Positions 45,133 through 56,664 of a DNA stretch of 64,000 bases are shown in pieces. Source of the stretch: Colwellia sp. PAMC 21821 (GTDB lineage Bacteria > Pseudomonadota > Gammaproteobacteria > Enterobacterales > Alteromonadaceae); contig NZ_CP014943.1 in NCBI RefSeq assembly GCF_002077175.1, positions 3,286,001 to 3,350,000 of the forward strand, read 5' to 3'. The first letter of the stretch is position 1; the number at the start of each line of letters is the position of its first letter. A program made the translations under genes and the position numbers. The notes under the pieces were generated by a model that saw only the letters and a program-made list of their open reading frames with translations, was not told where the DNA came from and ran no database searches.

Positions 45133-47054
45133 GATTCAACTCCTAATTTTATTGCTTTGTTCGCTGTAGATTGACTGGCTGATTTTGCTTTAGGCTTAGT
45201 CGCTGACTTTTCCCGTGTATTATCTTTCAATTTAAGCCCCATCAGTTGACTTTTATTATCTCGAATAACCATGTTGGTTAATGCTTTTGCGACAAATACG
45301 CCAGTGAACATACTGGTGAGAATGCCAAGGCACAAAATAATCGCAAAGCCTTTTACTGGGCCATAACCTATGGTGTATAAAATAATTCCGGTGATCATGG
45401 TGGTAATGTTAGCGTCTAAAATGGTCGAAAAGGCACTTTTGTAACCTGTTTCAATGGCGGACAACGCCTGACGACCTCGTCTTAATTCCTCTTTAATTCT
45501 TTCAAAAATAAGTACGTTTGCATCAACCGCCATGCCAACAGTAAGGACCAACCCTGCAATCCCAGGTAGCGTTAATACAGCGCCTGGTAATAAGGACATT
45601 AGACCAAGTAAGCTCACTAAATTTAGCGCTAAAGCAATATTGGCAATAACACCTAAAGTTCGGTACCAAATAGCCATAAATAAAAGCGTAAAGGCAATAC
45701 CGATACTCAGCGCTTTAATACCATTATCTATATTGTCAGCGCCAAGTGTTGCTTCAATATTACGCTGCATGACTATAGTTACCGGCGCATTTAATGAACC
45801 TGCGCGTAACAACAATGACAACTCTTGCGCCGCTTGTGGGCTCGACATATGGGTGATACTAAATTGAGCGCCTAAGTGTTGAGAAATATTAGCGACATTG
45901 ATAATTTTACTTTTCTTAACGATTTCATTGTCGCTATTGCGGTGAAATTCAGAAAACACTGTCACCATAGGTTTACCAATATTATCTTTCGAGAAAGTCG
46001 ACATTTTTTTGCCGCCGATACTGTCTAAGGTTAAGTTTACCAATGGCATGCCCATTTCATCTTGACCTGCACGAGCATTTTTAATGCTACTACCAGAAAA
46101 AACCGCTTTGCTATTCAAGCTTAACTTACGGCCGCTGCTATCAGCCATGTGCATAATACCGGCTGTATTTGCATCATCAGCTAGTTGGTAAAAGTCTAAT
46201 GTCGCGGTAGCACCAATAATACGCTTTGCTTCTTCTGGGTTGTGCACACCAGGTAGCTCAATACGTATTCTATTTTTGCCTTGCTGTTGAGTTATCGCTT
46301 CAGTAATGCCTAACTCTTCAATGCGACCGCGCATGGTTTTCAAGGTTTGTTTCATGGTCTCTTGTCTAAATTTAACCTGCGCTTGCGGCGGATAGAGTAG
46401 TGTTAGTTTAGTATTGCTAACTTTATTAATGCTAAGTTCTGGCGCGCTTTGAGTAACAGAGCTAAGTAGCTTCTCAACTTTGCTTTGCATAGATGACGGA
46501 AAGTTAATATCTATAGAATTGTTTGTCGGCTGAGTTAACGTTATACCGCGAATACGGTTTTCTACACTGAGCGTTTTAATGTCGATCGCGATACCTTTAA
46601 GGTGTTCAAATAAGGCTCTTTCGGTGTCTACATCTAATACAAACAGAACGCCACCACTCAAGTCTAAGCCTAGCTTTATGGGTTCCATATTCATTGACTT
46701 AAACCATGCTGGTGCATTACTTTCTACTGCGCTGACAACCGCGTAATGATCACCTAACTCCGCTTTTAATAAATTTTTAGCACCTTGCTCATCAGCCTTA
46801 TTGGCTAAAGTAATGGTAATGCCGCTTGCGTTAGTTGTTATTTTTTCAGCCTCTAGCTGATTACTCAGTAATAACGTGTTTAGTTTTTGCGGTGATGTTT
46901 GTTCAAGCTGACTGCTATTGTTAGTTAGCTGAATACTTGCTTTCTCAGGATATAAATTTGTTAGGGCATTAATAATCATAAATATCAGGGTGATAAGAAT
47001 GACTGCATTTTGCCAGCTAATATATTTTCTGGTGGATTTGTTGCGTGTGTTCAT
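45129..47054 (-). CDS. secD: Protein translocase subunit SecD
   Basis: 641 residues: N-terminal membrane helix, GLDLSGGVLFVLDVD, the large periplasmic P1 region with RIEELGITEAITQQQGKNRI, and a five-helix membrane part with GIAGLVLTVGMAVDANVLIFERIKEELR. A Lys/Ser/Ala-rich tail of about 40 residues (TREKSATKPKAKSASQ) after the last helix is longer than in E. coli. Translationally coupled to secF. Confidence 0.93.
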   Translation of the reverse strand: MNTRNKSTRKYISWQNAVILITLIFMIINALTNLYPEKASIQLTNNSSQLEQTSPQKLNTLLLSNQLEAEKITTNASGITITLANKADEQGAKNLLKAELGDHYAVVSAVESNAPAWFKSMNMEPIKLGLDLSGGVLFVLDVDTERALFEHLKGIAIDIKTLSVENRIRGITLTQPTNNSIDINFPSSMQSKVEKLLSSVTQSAPELSINKVSNTKLTLLYPPQAQVKFRQETMKQTLKTMRGRIEELGITEAITQQQGKNRIRIELPGVHNPEEAKRIIGATATLDFYQLADDANTAGIMHMADSSGRKLSLNSKAVFSGSSIKNARAGQDEMGMPLVNLTLDSIGGKKMSTFSKDNIGKPMVTVFSEFHRNSDNEIVKKSKIINVANISQHLGAQFSITHMSSPQAAQELSLLLRAGSLNAPVTIVMQRNIEATLGADNIDNGIKALSIGIAFTLLFMAIWYRTLGVIANIALALNLVSLLGLMSLLPGAVLTLPGIAGLVLTVGMAVDANVLIFERIKEELRRGRQALSAIETGYKSAFSTILDANITTMITGIILYTIGYGPVKGFAIILCLGILTSMFTGVFVAKALTNMVIRDNKSQLMGLKLKDNTREKSATKPKAKSASQSTANKAIKLGVES

Positions 47055-47219
47055 CTTGAAATCTCTACATTTACACTATTTTGAAGCACTGAGCTTAAAC
47101 AGCTTAATGGATTCAATAAGTGACCGATGGCTTTGCATCAGGTTCTAAAAAGGAAAATAGTCGATTTTGTGTCAGTAATAACGCCAAAAAGAGCATATTA
47201 CTTGTACATTTTTGATGAA

Positions 47220-47639
47220 CTAACTGTGGTAGGTGGTTCTAGCGTTGTATAAAAAGTTACCGTCTTTCCAGCCGGAAATACGAGATGAAGCTCCTTGATG
47301 ATTTAATTGTTCAAACCAGTTATTTAATTTTACGGGTGGTGCTAAATTTCTAAATTCTCTTTCACTATTATTAGTTTGAAAAAATTCAATCACGAGTACA
47401 TAAATTGGTGCCGTTTGCGCTTCTACAGAGAAAGTTGCCGGACTAATACTATTAATGCGAGGCAAGGTAAATAAATCTTGCGAATGCTGAACATCGAACG
47501 TTGTATGGGCTTTTTGATCTAGCTGCGTAATATCATTATGTTGTGCAAAGTTATTTTGGTTAAATTTTGAGTATGAGGAGGCATTAGCATTTTGAGCTAA
47601 GAGAAATAACACCAATAATATTGTTATATAACGCCACAT
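47220..47639 (-). CDS. Secreted protein of unknown function
   Basis: 139 residues with a signal peptide (MWRYITILLVLFLLAQNANA). The mature part has no motif I recognise; a Val/Ile/Phe-rich strand (PIYVLVIEFFQTN) lies near residue 85. It is 165 bases upstream of secD on the same strand and could be transcribed with it. Confidence 0.5.
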   Translation of the reverse strand: MWRYITILLVLFLLAQNANASSYSKFNQNNFAQHNDITQLDQKAHTTFDVQHSQDLFTLPRINSISPATFSVEAQTAPIYVLVIEFFQTNNSEREFRNLAPPVKLNNWFEQLNHQGASSRISGWKDGNFLYNARTTYHS

Positions 47640-47878
47640 GTACTTAAGCTTTTTACCATTAATAAGCTTAATGTTAGGTCTTTATTTTATTTTTCAATAG
47701 CCAGTGGTGACTTTAAATAAAATAAATATGTGTGAGCTTATTTAATTAATATATTTTGCACTTTTGATGACTCCTTTCAACATTCACCGTGTTAAGGGTG
47801 GAGTTATTGCGGTTAGCCCCCATATCAATTTATATCGCAAGTAAAAATCACCAAATTAGCTTTTTAATAGGAGTAGTA

Positions 47879-48472
47879 ATGCAAAACTTGGAACAGCAAT
47901 TAGATTTTATTTTAGAGTTAGACCGCCTCAAAGCCGTATATCGGCAGGTGATGGTAAAATCGGATAACAATAGACGGGAAAATAGTGCCGAGCATAGTTG
48001 GCATATTGCCATGATGGCTCAAACGCTTCATGTCTACGCCGCAGAGCCTGTAAATGTTGCGCGTGTCACCACCATGTTACTGATTCATGACATAGTAGAA
48101 ATTGATGCTGGTGATACCTTCGCATTTGCAGCAAAAGCCGAACTTGACGCACAAGAAGCGAAAGAGCTTGAGGCCGCAAATCGAATATTTGGATTGTTGC
48201 CTAAAGCGCAATATCAAGAAATGTTAACGTTGTGGACAGAGTTTGAAGCAGCCGAAACAAACGATGCTAAATTTGCTAAAGCAATGGATCGGGTATTACC
48301 ATTATTGCAAAATATGAAAAATGACGGTGGTAGCTGGGTTAAGCATAACGTGAGTAAGTCAGACGTTATTGCTCGTAACAACTTACTGGATGGGTTAGCG
48401 CCCAAGTTATGGAGCTATGTTGCAGCTCAAATTGAATTTGCCGTACAAAAAGGGTGGCTTCGCAACGATTAA
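47879..48472 (+). CDS. HD-domain hydrolase (5'-deoxynucleotidase-like)
   Basis: 198 residues from ATG 47879 with AGGAG upstream; the frame is open to 47789. HD-superfamily metal ligands: His in SAEHSWHIAMMAQ, His-Asp in LLIHDIVEIDAGD and a distal Asp in KAMDRVLP. The family (HDDC2/YfbR-like) includes 5'-deoxyribonucleotidases. Monocistronic. Confidence 0.85.
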   Translation: MQNLEQQLDFILELDRLKAVYRQVMVKSDNNRRENSAEHSWHIAMMAQTLHVYAAEPVNVARVTTMLLIHDIVEIDAGDTFAFAAKAELDAQEAKELEAANRIFGLLPKAQYQEMLTLWTEFEAAETNDAKFAKAMDRVLPLLQNMKNDGGSWVKHNVSKSDVIARNNLLDGLAPKLWSYVAAQIEFAVQKGWLRND

Positions 48473-48521
48473 TCTCAACGCCTTAGTAGCTTGCTAATAT
48501 GTGTAAGCTACTAAAATTTAT

Positions 48522-48575
48522 ACTATCTAACTCACTATCTAACTCACTATCTAATTTACTATCTAATTTACTATC
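48522..48575. repeat. 12-bp tandem repeat, 4.5 units
   Basis: Two units of ACTATCTAACTC followed by two of ACTATCTAATTT and a half unit. It lies 50 bases past the HD-domain gene. Confidence 0.9.
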
Positions 48576-48714
48576 GGAATATGTTTTTTTGGTTAACAAA
48601 CCAACTACGATGTATAAACCGACTACCTAATTTAAATGTGATTATCTTTTAAATTTATGAATATAAGCTGTGGGTTTTGCTCAATTTAATGAGTGCACTC
48701 AGGCTTTATATATT

Positions 48715-48750
<36 letters not shown>

Positions 48751-49053
48751 AAAACTAAGCTTTTATGGTTAACTTACTTCTTAGCTCCCACCTCTAATCA
48801 ACAAAAATAGCTTCACAACTTATGCCCGCATGGCTTTAATAAAATTTTCGAGTAATGCCATATATTCTTCTTAATACTATTAATCAAATCGGTATTACTC
48901 GATTAGTTAGTTTGCTCAAAGATGAAAGGACTACCATGCTTAAGCCGATCATTTTGCAGCAGGAGTGCGCCTATTTCGGGGGATTTATAGCAGTTACATG
49001 AGTTTATTTCGTTTAAAACTCATTATTTTCATCTAAACGTGTCAAAATACTTT

Positions 49054-49069
49054 AGACGTCTATACGTTT
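49054..49069. promoter_or_regulatory. MetJ-box-like operator upstream of metA
   Basis: An exact AGACGTCT followed directly by the weaker unit ATACGTTT. MetJ binds two or more adjacent eight-base boxes of this consensus and represses methionine genes with S-adenosylmethionine. A TTGACA lies at 49075-49080 and a TATACT at 49103-49108, too far apart for an ideal promoter, so the exact start of transcription is unclear. Confidence 0.65.
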
Positions 49070-49158
49070 AGAGGTTGACATAGCTAGAAATCCAAGTCAC
49101 ATTATACTGAGATAAAAATTGTAAAGATCAATAGTGTTTTTCAGCTTTATTATATACA

Positions 49159-49177
49159 GATACCAAGTTAATTAATT
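49159..49177 (+). repeat. Solo repeat ATACCAAGTTAATTAATTA
   Basis: Differs by one base from the copy at 17265-17283. It ends 21 bases before the metA ATG. Confidence 0.5.
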
Positions 49178-49198
49178 ACCCGATATTAGGTTAGCAAT

Positions 49199-50149
49199 AT
49201 GCCCATAAAAATTCCCAATGAATTACCCGCATTAACGATTTTAGACCAAGAAAATATTTTCGTGATGTCTGAACGCCGCGCCGCGGATCAAGAAATTCGC
49301 CCTATGGAAGTGGCAATTCTTAACCTAATGCCTAATAAAATTGAAACCGAAGTACAAATTTTGCGTATGTTGGCGAATACGCCACTGCAAATTAATGTTG
49401 AATTTGTTCGTATACATGCCAACGTATCTAAAAATACACCGCAAGCGCACTTAGACAATTTCTATCGCTTGTTCGATGATATTAAACATAAACAATACGA
49501 TGGTTTGCTTATTACAGGTGCGCCGCTAGCGTTATTAGATTATCAACAAGTCACTTTTTGGGATAAAATTTGTGAGGTGTTTGACTGGGCTGAGCAAAAC
49601 GTTACCTCAACCATGTTTTCTTGTTGGGCCGCCCATGCTGCGCTTTATCATCATTATGGTTTAAAGCGACACTTACGTAAGCAAAAGCTATCAGGTGTAT
49701 ATCACCACCGTTGTTTAAAGCCTGATGAACAGCTTACTCGCGGATTCGATGAAATCTTTAGTGTGCCGCACTCTCGTTATGGCTATATCGACAAGGCTGA
49801 TTATCTGTCACTTGAGCATATTGAAATATTGGCCGAATCTGATGTTGCTGGGGTTTATTTAGCAGCAAGTAAAAATAAACAGCAAGTTTATTTAACAGGT
49901 CACCCAGAATACGACGCAAGCACACTCAGCGAAGAATACTTTCGAGATATTGCGGCCGGGGGCGATGTTACAATACCTAACAATTACTTTACCGATGATG
50001 ACCCAGAAAAAGAAGCGATAAACATGTGGCGCAGCCATGGCAGTTTACTTTACACCAACTGGTTAAACTATTACGTTTATCAAATTACGCCGTATCAATT
50101 AGATGCAAACCATATTAAAGCAATTCACCCAGGGAAATCTCGTGTCTAA
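49199..50149 (+). CDS. metA: Homoserine O-acyltransferase (succinyl type likely)
   Basis: First step of methionine synthesis from homoserine. 316 residues, collinear with E. coli MetA: nucleophile Cys in [16 protein letters not shown] (position 142) and His/Glu in LTGHPEYD. Position 111, which is Gly in succinyl-CoA enzymes and Glu in acetyl-CoA enzymes, is Ala here ([11 protein letters not shown]), a small residue that fits succinyl-CoA better. The gene end overlaps the start of metH, so the two form an operon behind the MetJ-box-like site. Confidence 0.93.
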   Translation: MPIKIPNELPALTILDQENIFVMSERRAADQEIRPMEVAILNLMPNKIETEVQILRMLANTPLQINVEFVRIHANVSKNTPQAHLDNFYRLFDDIKHKQYDGLLITGAPLALLDYQQVTFWDKICEVFDWAEQNVTSTMFSCWAAHAALYHHYGLKRHLRKQKLSGVYHHRCLKPDEQLTRGFDEIFSVPHSRYGYIDKADYLSLEHIEILAESDVAGVYLAASKNKQQVYLTGHPEYDASTLSEEYFRDIAAGGDVTIPNNYFTDDDPEKEAINMWRSHGSLLYTNWLNYYVYQITPYQLDANHIKAIHPGKSRV

Positions 50150-53100
50150 GCAATCAAATTCTCAGTCAAACTATCAATCAAACTCTCAATCAAGGACTCC
50201 AGTGCTGAAATCTGCTTCTTATGGCCTTTTACAAGCGCAGTTAGATAAGCGTATTTTAATTTTAGATGGCGCTATGGGCACCATGATCCAAGCGTATAAG
50301 TTTGAAGAGCAAGACTATCGCGGCGAACAATTTTCTGACTGGCATAGCGATGTTAAAGGCAACAACGACATGTTGGTGCTAACGCAGCCTGACGTTATTA
50401 AAGCGATTCACCGTGAGTATTTAGTTGCTGGCGCAGATATTCTTGAAACCAACACCTTTAATGCCACCACTATCGCCATGGCCGATTACGACATGGAAGA
50501 TTACAGCGCAGCTATTAATCTAGCCGCAGCGCAAATTGCCCGTGAAGTAGCCGATGAGTTTACTGCGAAAAACCCTGATAAACCACGCTTTGTAGCGGGT
50601 GTTTTAGGGCCAACAAACCGTACTTGTTCAATATCGCCTGATGTTAACGATCCTGCGTATCGTAATGTCACTTTTGATGAACTAAAAGACGCTTATATTG
50701 AATCTACTAACGCCTTGCTTGATGGCGGCAGTGACATTATTTTAATTGAAACCATATTTGATACGCTAAATGCTAAAGCGGCTATATTTGCCGTAGAAAC
50801 GGTTTTTGAAAACCGTGGTGAACGTTTCCCAGTAATGATTTCAGGCACGATTACCGACGCCTCAGGACGTACGTTATCAGGCCAAACAACCGAAGCCTTT
50901 TACAACTCGTTACGCCATGCTAAGCCAATTTCAGTGGGTTTAAACTGTGCCTTAGGCCCAGTTGAATTACGCCAATATGTTGCAGAGTTAAGCCGTATTT
51001 CAGACGTGGCTGTTTCTGCTCACCCTAATGCCGGTTTACCAAATGCTTTTGGTGGCTATGATTTTAGCGTTGAAGAAATGGACAAGCATATTGAAGAGTG
51101 GGGTAAAGCAGGCTTTTTAAATATTATTGGTGGCTGTTGTGGCACCACGCCAGATCATATTAAAGGCATGGCTGATGCCGTGGCTAATATTGCACCACGA
51201 GAAATTAAGCCGAAAGAAATTGCTTGTCGATTATCTGGCTTAGAAGCACTTACTATTAAAGAAGACAGTTTATTTGTTAACGTCGGTGAACGTACCAATG
51301 TAACCGGCTCGGCTGTTTTTAAACGCTTAATAACTGATGAAAACTACGACCAAGCTATTGCGGTGGCTTTGCAGCAAGTTGAAAACGGCGCACAGATCAT
51401 TGATATCAACATGGATGAAGGCATGTTGGACTCGCAAGCCGCTATGGTGCGTTATTTAAACTTAATTGCTGGCGAGCCAGATATCGCCAAAGTGCCTATT
51501 ATGCTCGACTCGTCTAAATGGGATATTTTAGAAGCAGGCTTAAAATGTATTCAAGGTAAAGGCGTTGTTAACTCTATTAGTTTAAAAGAGGGCGAAGACA
51601 ACTTTCGCGAACAAGCCGAATTGTTACGCCGTTACGGCGCTGCGGTTATTATTATGGCGTTTGATGAAAAAGGCCAAGCCGACACGCGCGAACGTAAATA
51701 TGAAATTTGTAAGCGTGCCTATCAAATTTTGGTGCACGAAATTGGCTTTCCTGCAGAAGATATTATTTTCGATCCAAATATTTTCGCCGTTGCTACCGGT
51801 ATTGAAGAGCATAACAACTATGCGCGTGATTTTATTGATGCGGTAGGCGATATTAAGAAAAACCTACCACATGCTATGATTTCTGGTGGTGTCTCTAATG
51901 TGTCGTTTTCATTCCGTGGTAATAATCCGGTACGTGAAGCGATTCATGCGGTGTTTCTCTACCATGCGATAAAAAATGGTATGGACATGGGTATCGTTAA
52001 CGCAGGTCAGTTAGCCATTTATTCAGACATTCCTGATAACCTGCGTTTAGCGGTTGAAGATGTTATTCAAAACTCTGATGACGGTGCAACTGAACGCCTT
52101 CTTGATATAGCACAAGAATTTCGTGGCCAAGCCGGCAGCCAAAGTAGTAAAGCCGATCTTTCATGGCGAGAATTAGAAGTTAATAAACGCCTAGAATACT
52201 CACTGGTAAAAGGTATTAACGAATTCATTATTGAAGATACTGAAGCCGCTAGATTAGTCGCTAAACGACCTTTAGATGTTATTGAAGGGCCGTTAATGGA
52301 CGGCATGAATGTCGTTGGTGACTTATTTGGTGCTGGCGAAATGTTTTTACCACAAGTAGTTAAATCAGCGCGGGTAATGAAACAAGCCGTAGCGCATTTA
52401 AACCCTTATATTGAGGCGGAAAAAACCGAGATCAAATCTAACGGTAAAATACTGCTGGCCACAGTAAAAGGCGATGTGCATGACATTGGTAAGAATATCG
52501 TTGGCGTAGTATTGCAGTGTAATAATTACGAGATTATCGACTTGGGCGTTATGGTGTCGTGTGACGATATTTTACGTGTAGCCCGCGAAGAAAAAGTCGA
52601 TATTATTGGTTTATCGGGTTTAATCACGCCATCGTTAGATGAAATGGTACATGTTGCCAAAGAAATGAAGCGACTAGACTTCGACCTACCGTTATTGATT
52701 GGTGGTGCGACGACCTCTAAAGCGCATACAGCGGTAAAAATTGAGCCGCAATATGAGCATCCTGTTGTGTATGTACCTAATGCTTCTCGCTCAGTTTCAG
52801 TGGTAAGTACGTTACTTTCAGATGAAAATAGAGCTGCCTTTGTTGAGCGCCAAAATGCTGAATACGTTAAAGTGCGCGAGCGTCATTATAAAAAAGGCCC
52901 ACGCTCGAGTTTAATCTCATTAAAAGACGCGCGCGCCAATGCTGTGCCGATTAACTTTGATAACTACACACCAAAGGTGCCAAATAAACTAGGCGTAACC
53001 GTATTAGATAATATCGACCTAAACATCGTTAGAAACTATATTGATTGGACGCCATTCTTCATGACCTGGCAGTTATCGGGTAAATACCCGTTAATTCTTA

Positions 53101-53894
53101 AACATGAAGTGGTAGGCGTAGAAGCCACTAAGTTGTTTAATGATGCCAACGCCATGCTAGATGACGTGATCAACAATAAAAAATTAACCGCAAAAGCCGT
53201 TTTTGGTTTATTTCCAGCCAATCGCGAGCAAGACGATTTGCAGCTTTATACTGATGAAACGCGCACTGAGCCATTAATGAAACTGCACCAGTTACGCCAG
53301 CAAAGTAAAAAGCCTAGCGGACAATATAACCGATGTTTAGCCGATTACGTTGCTGATAAAGCTTCAGGTGTTGACGACTATGTCGGTGCCTTTGCAGTTT
53401 CAGCCGGTTTCGGCGTTGAAGCGTTAGTAAAAGCTTTTGACGCGGATCATGATGATTACAACAGCATTTTAATTAAAGCCGTTGCCGATAGATTAGCCGA
53501 AGCCAGTGCCGAGTATTTACATGAACAAATTCGTAAAGACTATTGGGGCTATGCACCAGAAGAAGATTTACCGAATGACGATTTAATTCGTGAAAAATAC
53601 CAAGGTATTAGACCTGCACCAGGCTATCCTGCTTGTCCAGAACACACAGAAAAGGGCTTGTTGTGGGAACTACTTAAGGTTGACGAAAACATTGGTATGG
53701 AATTAACCTCAAGCTTTGCCATGTGGCCGGGCGCAGCGGTCAGTGGTTGGTATTTTGCCCACCCAGATTCTAAATATTTTGCCGTAGCAAAACTGGCGCA
53801 AGACCAAGTAGAAAGTTATGCCGCCCGTAAAGAAATGACTATGCCACAGGCTGAACGTTGGTTGTCGGCTAATTTGGATTATGAGCCTTCGTAA
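50142..53894 (+). CDS. metH: Cobalamin-dependent methionine synthase
   Basis: Transfers the methyl group of methyltetrahydrofolate to homocysteine through methylcobalamin. GTG start at 50142 (AGGGA upstream), overlapping the metA stop; 1251 residues. Homocysteine domain begins [20 protein letters not shown], with zinc ligands in GLNCALGP and [10 protein letters not shown]; then the pterin domain ([16 protein letters not shown]), the cobalamin domain with [14 protein letters not shown] holding the lower-axial His, and the S-adenosylmethionine-binding reactivation domain ([15 protein letters not shown]). The N-terminus has a short run of Gln-Ser-Asn repeats. This enzyme gives the B12 locus of the window a purpose. 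Confidence 0.96.
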   Translation: MSKQSNSQSNYQSNSQSRTPVLKSASYGLLQAQLDKRILILDGAMGTMIQAYKFEEQDYRGEQFSDWHSDVKGNNDMLVLTQPDVIKAIHREYLVAGADILETNTFNATTIAMADYDMEDYSAAINLAAAQIAREVADEFTAKNPDKPRFVAGVLGPTNRTCSISPDVNDPAYRNVTFDELKDAYIESTNALLDGGSDIILIETIFDTLNAKAAIFAVETVFENRGERFPVMISGTITDASGRTLSGQTTEAFYNSLRHAKPISVGLNCALGPVELRQYVAELSRISDVAVSAHPNAGLPNAFGGYDFSVEEMDKHIEEWGKAGFLNIIGGCCGTTPDHIKGMADAVANIAPREIKPKEIACRLSGLEALTIKEDSLFVNVGERTNVTGSAVFKRLITDENYDQAIAVALQQVENGAQIIDINMDEGMLDSQAAMVRYLNLIAGEPDIAKVPIMLDSSKWDILEAGLKCIQGKGVVNSISLKEGEDNFREQAELLRRYGAAVIIMAFDEKGQADTRERKYEICKRAYQILVHEIGFPAEDIIFDPNIFAVATGIEEHNNYARDFIDAVGDIKKNLPHAMISGGVSNVSFSFRGNNPVREAIHAVFLYHAIKNGMDMGIVNAGQLAIYSDIPDNLRLAVEDVIQNSDDGATERLLDIAQEFRGQAGSQSSKADLSWRELEVNKRLEYSLVKGINEFIIEDTEAARLVAKRPLDVIEGPLMDGMNVVGDLFGAGEMFLPQVVKSARVMKQAVAHLNPYIEAEKTEIKSNGKILLATVKGDVHDIGKNIVGVVLQCNNYEIIDLGVMVSCDDILRVAREEKVDIIGLSGLITPSLDEMVHVAKEMKRLDFDLPLLIGGATTSKAHTAVKIEPQYEHPVVYVPNASRSVSVVSTLLSDENRAAFVERQNAEYVKVRERHYKKGPRSSLISLKDARANAVPINFDNYTPKVPNKLGVTVLDNIDLNIVRNYIDWTPFFMTWQLSGKYPLILKHEVVGVEATKLFNDANAMLDDVINNKKLTAKAVFGLFPANREQDDLQLYTDETRTEPLMKLHQLRQQSKKPSGQYNRCLADYVADKASGVDDYVGAFAVSAGFGVEALVKAFDADHDDYNSILIKAVADRLAEASAEYLHEQIRKDYWGYAPEEDLPNDDLIREKYQGIRPAPGYPACPEHTEKGLLWELLKVDENIGMELTSSFAMWPGAAVSGWYFAHPDSKYFAVAKLAQDQVESYAARKEMTMPQAERWLSANLDYEPS

Positions 53895-53965
53895 GTTATA
53901 TCTTATAACGTTATTGTGTAAATAGGTCGGTGTAGTAAACTCGTTCGATAGAAGCTTAAAAGCAT

Positions 53966-54001
53966 AAAAGTGATATAACTTAATCGGTTATATCACTTTT
54001 T
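53966..54001 (+). terminator. Rho-independent terminator of metA-metH
   Basis: Stem AAAGTGATATAAC / GTTATATCACTTT with a seven-base loop and a following T run, 70 bases after the metH stop. Confidence 0.88.
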
Positions 54002-54121
54002 GTTTTCCAATTAAGTCTATTATCTCTTAACTGGGGTGTGTGAATCCATTAAACCATGTCATGTTGACATTCCTTATAGTAAGTGGCTCAAATCAGTTTT
54101 CAACTTGCTATTGCTTAGCCC

Positions 54122-55471
54122 CTAAAACCAGGTATCTTTGACTTTTCCATATTGGAAAAAGCCCCACTGGCCAACACGCCGAAAGGGCGCAAAAGGAAAT
54201 TTAGGCAAGGCCTTTTGATACAGGGGTAAATTGGGCGTATCCAGACCCGCCACTTTTTGTGCGAGGCGTTTACCTGCCTGCACTGAAAATGACACACCGG
54301 CGCCACAATAACCCATGGAATAGAATACGTTTTGTTGCTCATTTTGATATATATGTGGTAAATCATCAAGCGCCATGCTCAGCCAACCTGACCAAGTATA
54401 ATCATAGTTAATATTTTCTAATGCAGGGAAGTTGGTTTTTAAGACCTTCAGCAAACGCTCTGAAAAATAGGGAGCTTCCGCCCCTTTACCGGTAATAGCA
54501 CCGCGGCCTCCAAACAGGATCCTATTATCCGGCAGTTTACGGTAATAGTATTTCAATGCCCGTGTATCCATGATGACATTGCTGGTTAAAAAATTACAAG
54601 CTTCTAGCTGCTGTGGGGATAAAGGTTGGGTTACTATGATTTGAGATAATACCGGTAAGGTTCTGTTTTTGACTAAACCGTGAAAGCCATTGGGTGTATA
54701 ACCGTTGGTGGCGATAACAACTTTTTTTGCTTTCACGATACCATTCGGGGTATGTAACACCTGTAGCGTTTTCTCGTTTTGACCTTGTTCGTGCCAGCTT
54801 TCAACTGGCGTTGCGCAATGGATTTTCACCCCTGCTTGGCGTGCTAGCCGTTGATAACCCCAGGCTAATTTTAGTGGATTGATACCAAAACCATCTTGAT
54901 AACGTATTGCACCATGGGCATTTTGATCGGCCATATATTGTTGATGTAAGTCTTGTCTGGATAATATCTGTACATCATAACCAAACATTTTCTGCTGTAA
55001 TTTTGCTGCCGATATCAGGTCTTTAAACATGCTAGGTTTATGGGCAACCCGAATATAGCCAGGGTCTTGCTGATCGCAGTCTATGCCTTCAGCGATCAAG
55101 CTTTTAACCGTGTCTACGCCTTCACACATCTCTTGATAAATGCCGCGCATGACTTCCTCACCCCATTGCTTTTGCATGGTAGCGTAGGGTTTTCTGCCCG
55201 AGGATTTTAAAACAAATCCACCATTGCGACCACTGGCGCCCCAAGCGGTTTGGTTTGCCTCTAACACAGTGGCTTTAATGCCATGCTCACGCGCCAGATG
55301 CAGCGCACAGGACAAACCGGTGTAACCAGCCCCCACAATTGCAACATCTACCTCTATATCGCGATCGAGCTGGCCGTCATGCTCGGGTGGGGTACCAGCG
55401 ACATCTGCCCAGTAGCTGTCAGGGTATTTTTCATCGCAACCTGGCGATTTATCATGTAAGGGATCGTACAT
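54122..55471 (-). CDS. FAD-dependent amine/amino acid oxidoreductase, DAO family
   Basis: 449 residues. FAD motif VDVAIVGAGYTGLSCALHLA near residues 42-61, loop TAWGASGRNGGF, and C-terminal segments LPDNRILFGGRGAITGKG and GYCGAGVSFSVQAGKRLA. Same family as the product of the gene at 899 but clearly a different branch. It lies downstream of astA on the same strand (about 180 bases apart). Substrate unknown; an amine or guanidino compound is possible given the neighbour. Confidence 0.85.
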   Translation of the reverse strand: MYDPLHDKSPGCDEKYPDSYWADVAGTPPEHDGQLDRDIEVDVAIVGAGYTGLSCALHLAREHGIKATVLEANQTAWGASGRNGGFVLKSSGRKPYATMQKQWGEEVMRGIYQEMCEGVDTVKSLIAEGIDCDQQDPGYIRVAHKPSMFKDLISAAKLQQKMFGYDVQILSRQDLHQQYMADQNAHGAIRYQDGFGINPLKLAWGYQRLARQAGVKIHCATPVESWHEQGQNEKTLQVLHTPNGIVKAKKVVIATNGYTPNGFHGLVKNRTLPVLSQIIVTQPLSPQQLEACNFLTSNVIMDTRALKYYYRKLPDNRILFGGRGAITGKGAEAPYFSERLLKVLKTNFPALENINYDYTWSGWLSMALDDLPHIYQNEQQNVFYSMGYCGAGVSFSVQAGKRLAQKVAGLDTPNLPLYQKALPKFPFAPFRRVGQWGFFQYGKVKDTWF

Positions 55472-55650
55472 TTCTTATCCTTATTTATAATATCTTTATA
55501 TTAATCGAACTTATACCGCACAGTAATTGTTGATGCAGCTAAATATTTTAGCTACTGCAACGGCCATCAATCTTGTAGACAAACTACCTGTATGCAACAG
55601 ATAGCTTGACTCTGGATGCATTGATAATCAGGCGACCTGATAACTGCTAA

Positions 55651-56664
55651 TTAATTCTCAACCAGTGTTACCCAGTCGCCGTCGATGACATCTAAGGCAT
55701 GCGCCACCTCGGCAGTGATCAGCACATATTCTCTGGATAAGACCAGGTTAATTTGTCCAGCCCTAAAGCCGGAAAGTTTGTGGTTACAGGCTATATATTT
55801 CTTTTGGTTGGGTTCGACACTGGAAATTTTCACGCGTTTTGTTTCACTGACCATCACGGTTCTGATCTTCTCTAGCGCGCATATAACCGCGGGACCGGCA
55901 TCATTGACCCCTATATAGTCACCGGATGTAAAGCCTTCTTTTTCTAACAAAGCCAGCGCGGGCAGCGTGTCCGGATGTACCTGATTTATGGCATCTCGTG
56001 CACTCTTCGACATCAGGCTGATATACAAGGGACACTTAGGCATTAGCTCACTGGCAAATCTCATATCGCCTATACCAATATAGTGATTTGAGAGTGCAAA
56101 ACTAATGTTGCAAAAGTGCTGCTCAAACCAAGACCAAAACGGCGATTGATTGTTCTCGTCACCATAACCACGCATTTCTGCCATTATTTTCGTGGAGAAT
56201 CGCTGTTTGTGATTAGCCATAAACATAAAGCGAAAACGAGACAGGGCACGGCCGTTGCCGTTAACTCTGTGACTGTTTTTTAGATATAAAGAGCAAATCT
56301 CGGTGCTTGCGGCTAAATCTGTACACAGGGTTAACGTCTGGTGCTCTTTGCGAAGTTTCAGATGATCAGAGTTATGCACACACTGCTCAATGCGGTGGTG
56401 ATATAGGGGCGTTGTTACACCGACTGAGGCCTCAATGCCACTCGTACCGACAACTTCTCCGTTAGATGTATCTTGCATTACAAACAGGTAACCCTGCTGA
56501 CCTGGCTCAGTGATCTTGGCATCAAATGATTGCAGCGAATGTTTAATCCGCTCTTTGAGCACTCGCCTATCATCAGGAAAGGAGGTAAAACCATTGCCGG
56601 AGTCAATGGCTATCTGATGCAAAGCGTCAAAGTCATCTAGTGTGATAGGACGAATAATGATCAT
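55651..56664 (-). CDS. Arginine N-succinyltransferase-like protein
   Basis: 337 residues, the full length of AstA. Begins IIIRPITLDDFDALHQIAID with DSGNGFTSFPDDR, then TSGIEASVGV, LCTDLAASTEICSLYL and RFMFMANHKQRF, all family landmarks of AstA (N-succinylation of arginine or ornithine with succinyl-CoA). The other genes of the AST pathway (astB, astD, astE, astC) are not adjacent, so it may act on another substrate or serve as a second copy. Its start overlaps a small upstream frame by four bases. Confidence 0.88.
   Translation of the reverse strand: MIIIRPITLDDFDALHQIAIDSGNGFTSFPDDRRVLKERIKHSLQSFDAKITEPGQQGYLFVMQDTSNGEVVGTSGIEASVGVTTPLYHHRIEQCVHNSDHLKLRKEHQTLTLCTDLAASTEICSLYLKNSHRVNGNGRALSRFRFMFMANHKQRFSTKIMAEMRGYGDENNQSPFWSWFEQHFCNISFALSNHYIGIGDMRFASELMPKCPLYISLMSKSARDAINQVHPDTLPALALLEKEGFTSGDYIGVNDAGPAVICALEKIRTVMVSETKRVKISSVEPNQKKYIACNHKLSGFRAGQINLVLSREYVLITAEVAHALDVIDGDWVTLVEN

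Noticed and set aside
44212..47054. The SecD-SecF pair as RND multidrug exporters
   Set aside because: Sequence landmarks (GLDLSGG, GLDFTGG, sizes 641 and 306, ATGA coupling) are those of SecD and SecF.
54115..54369. A minus-strand frame overlapping the end of the oxidoreductase gene
   Set aside because: It reads the same DNA in another frame, while the oxidoreductase frame has clear family motifs to its end.
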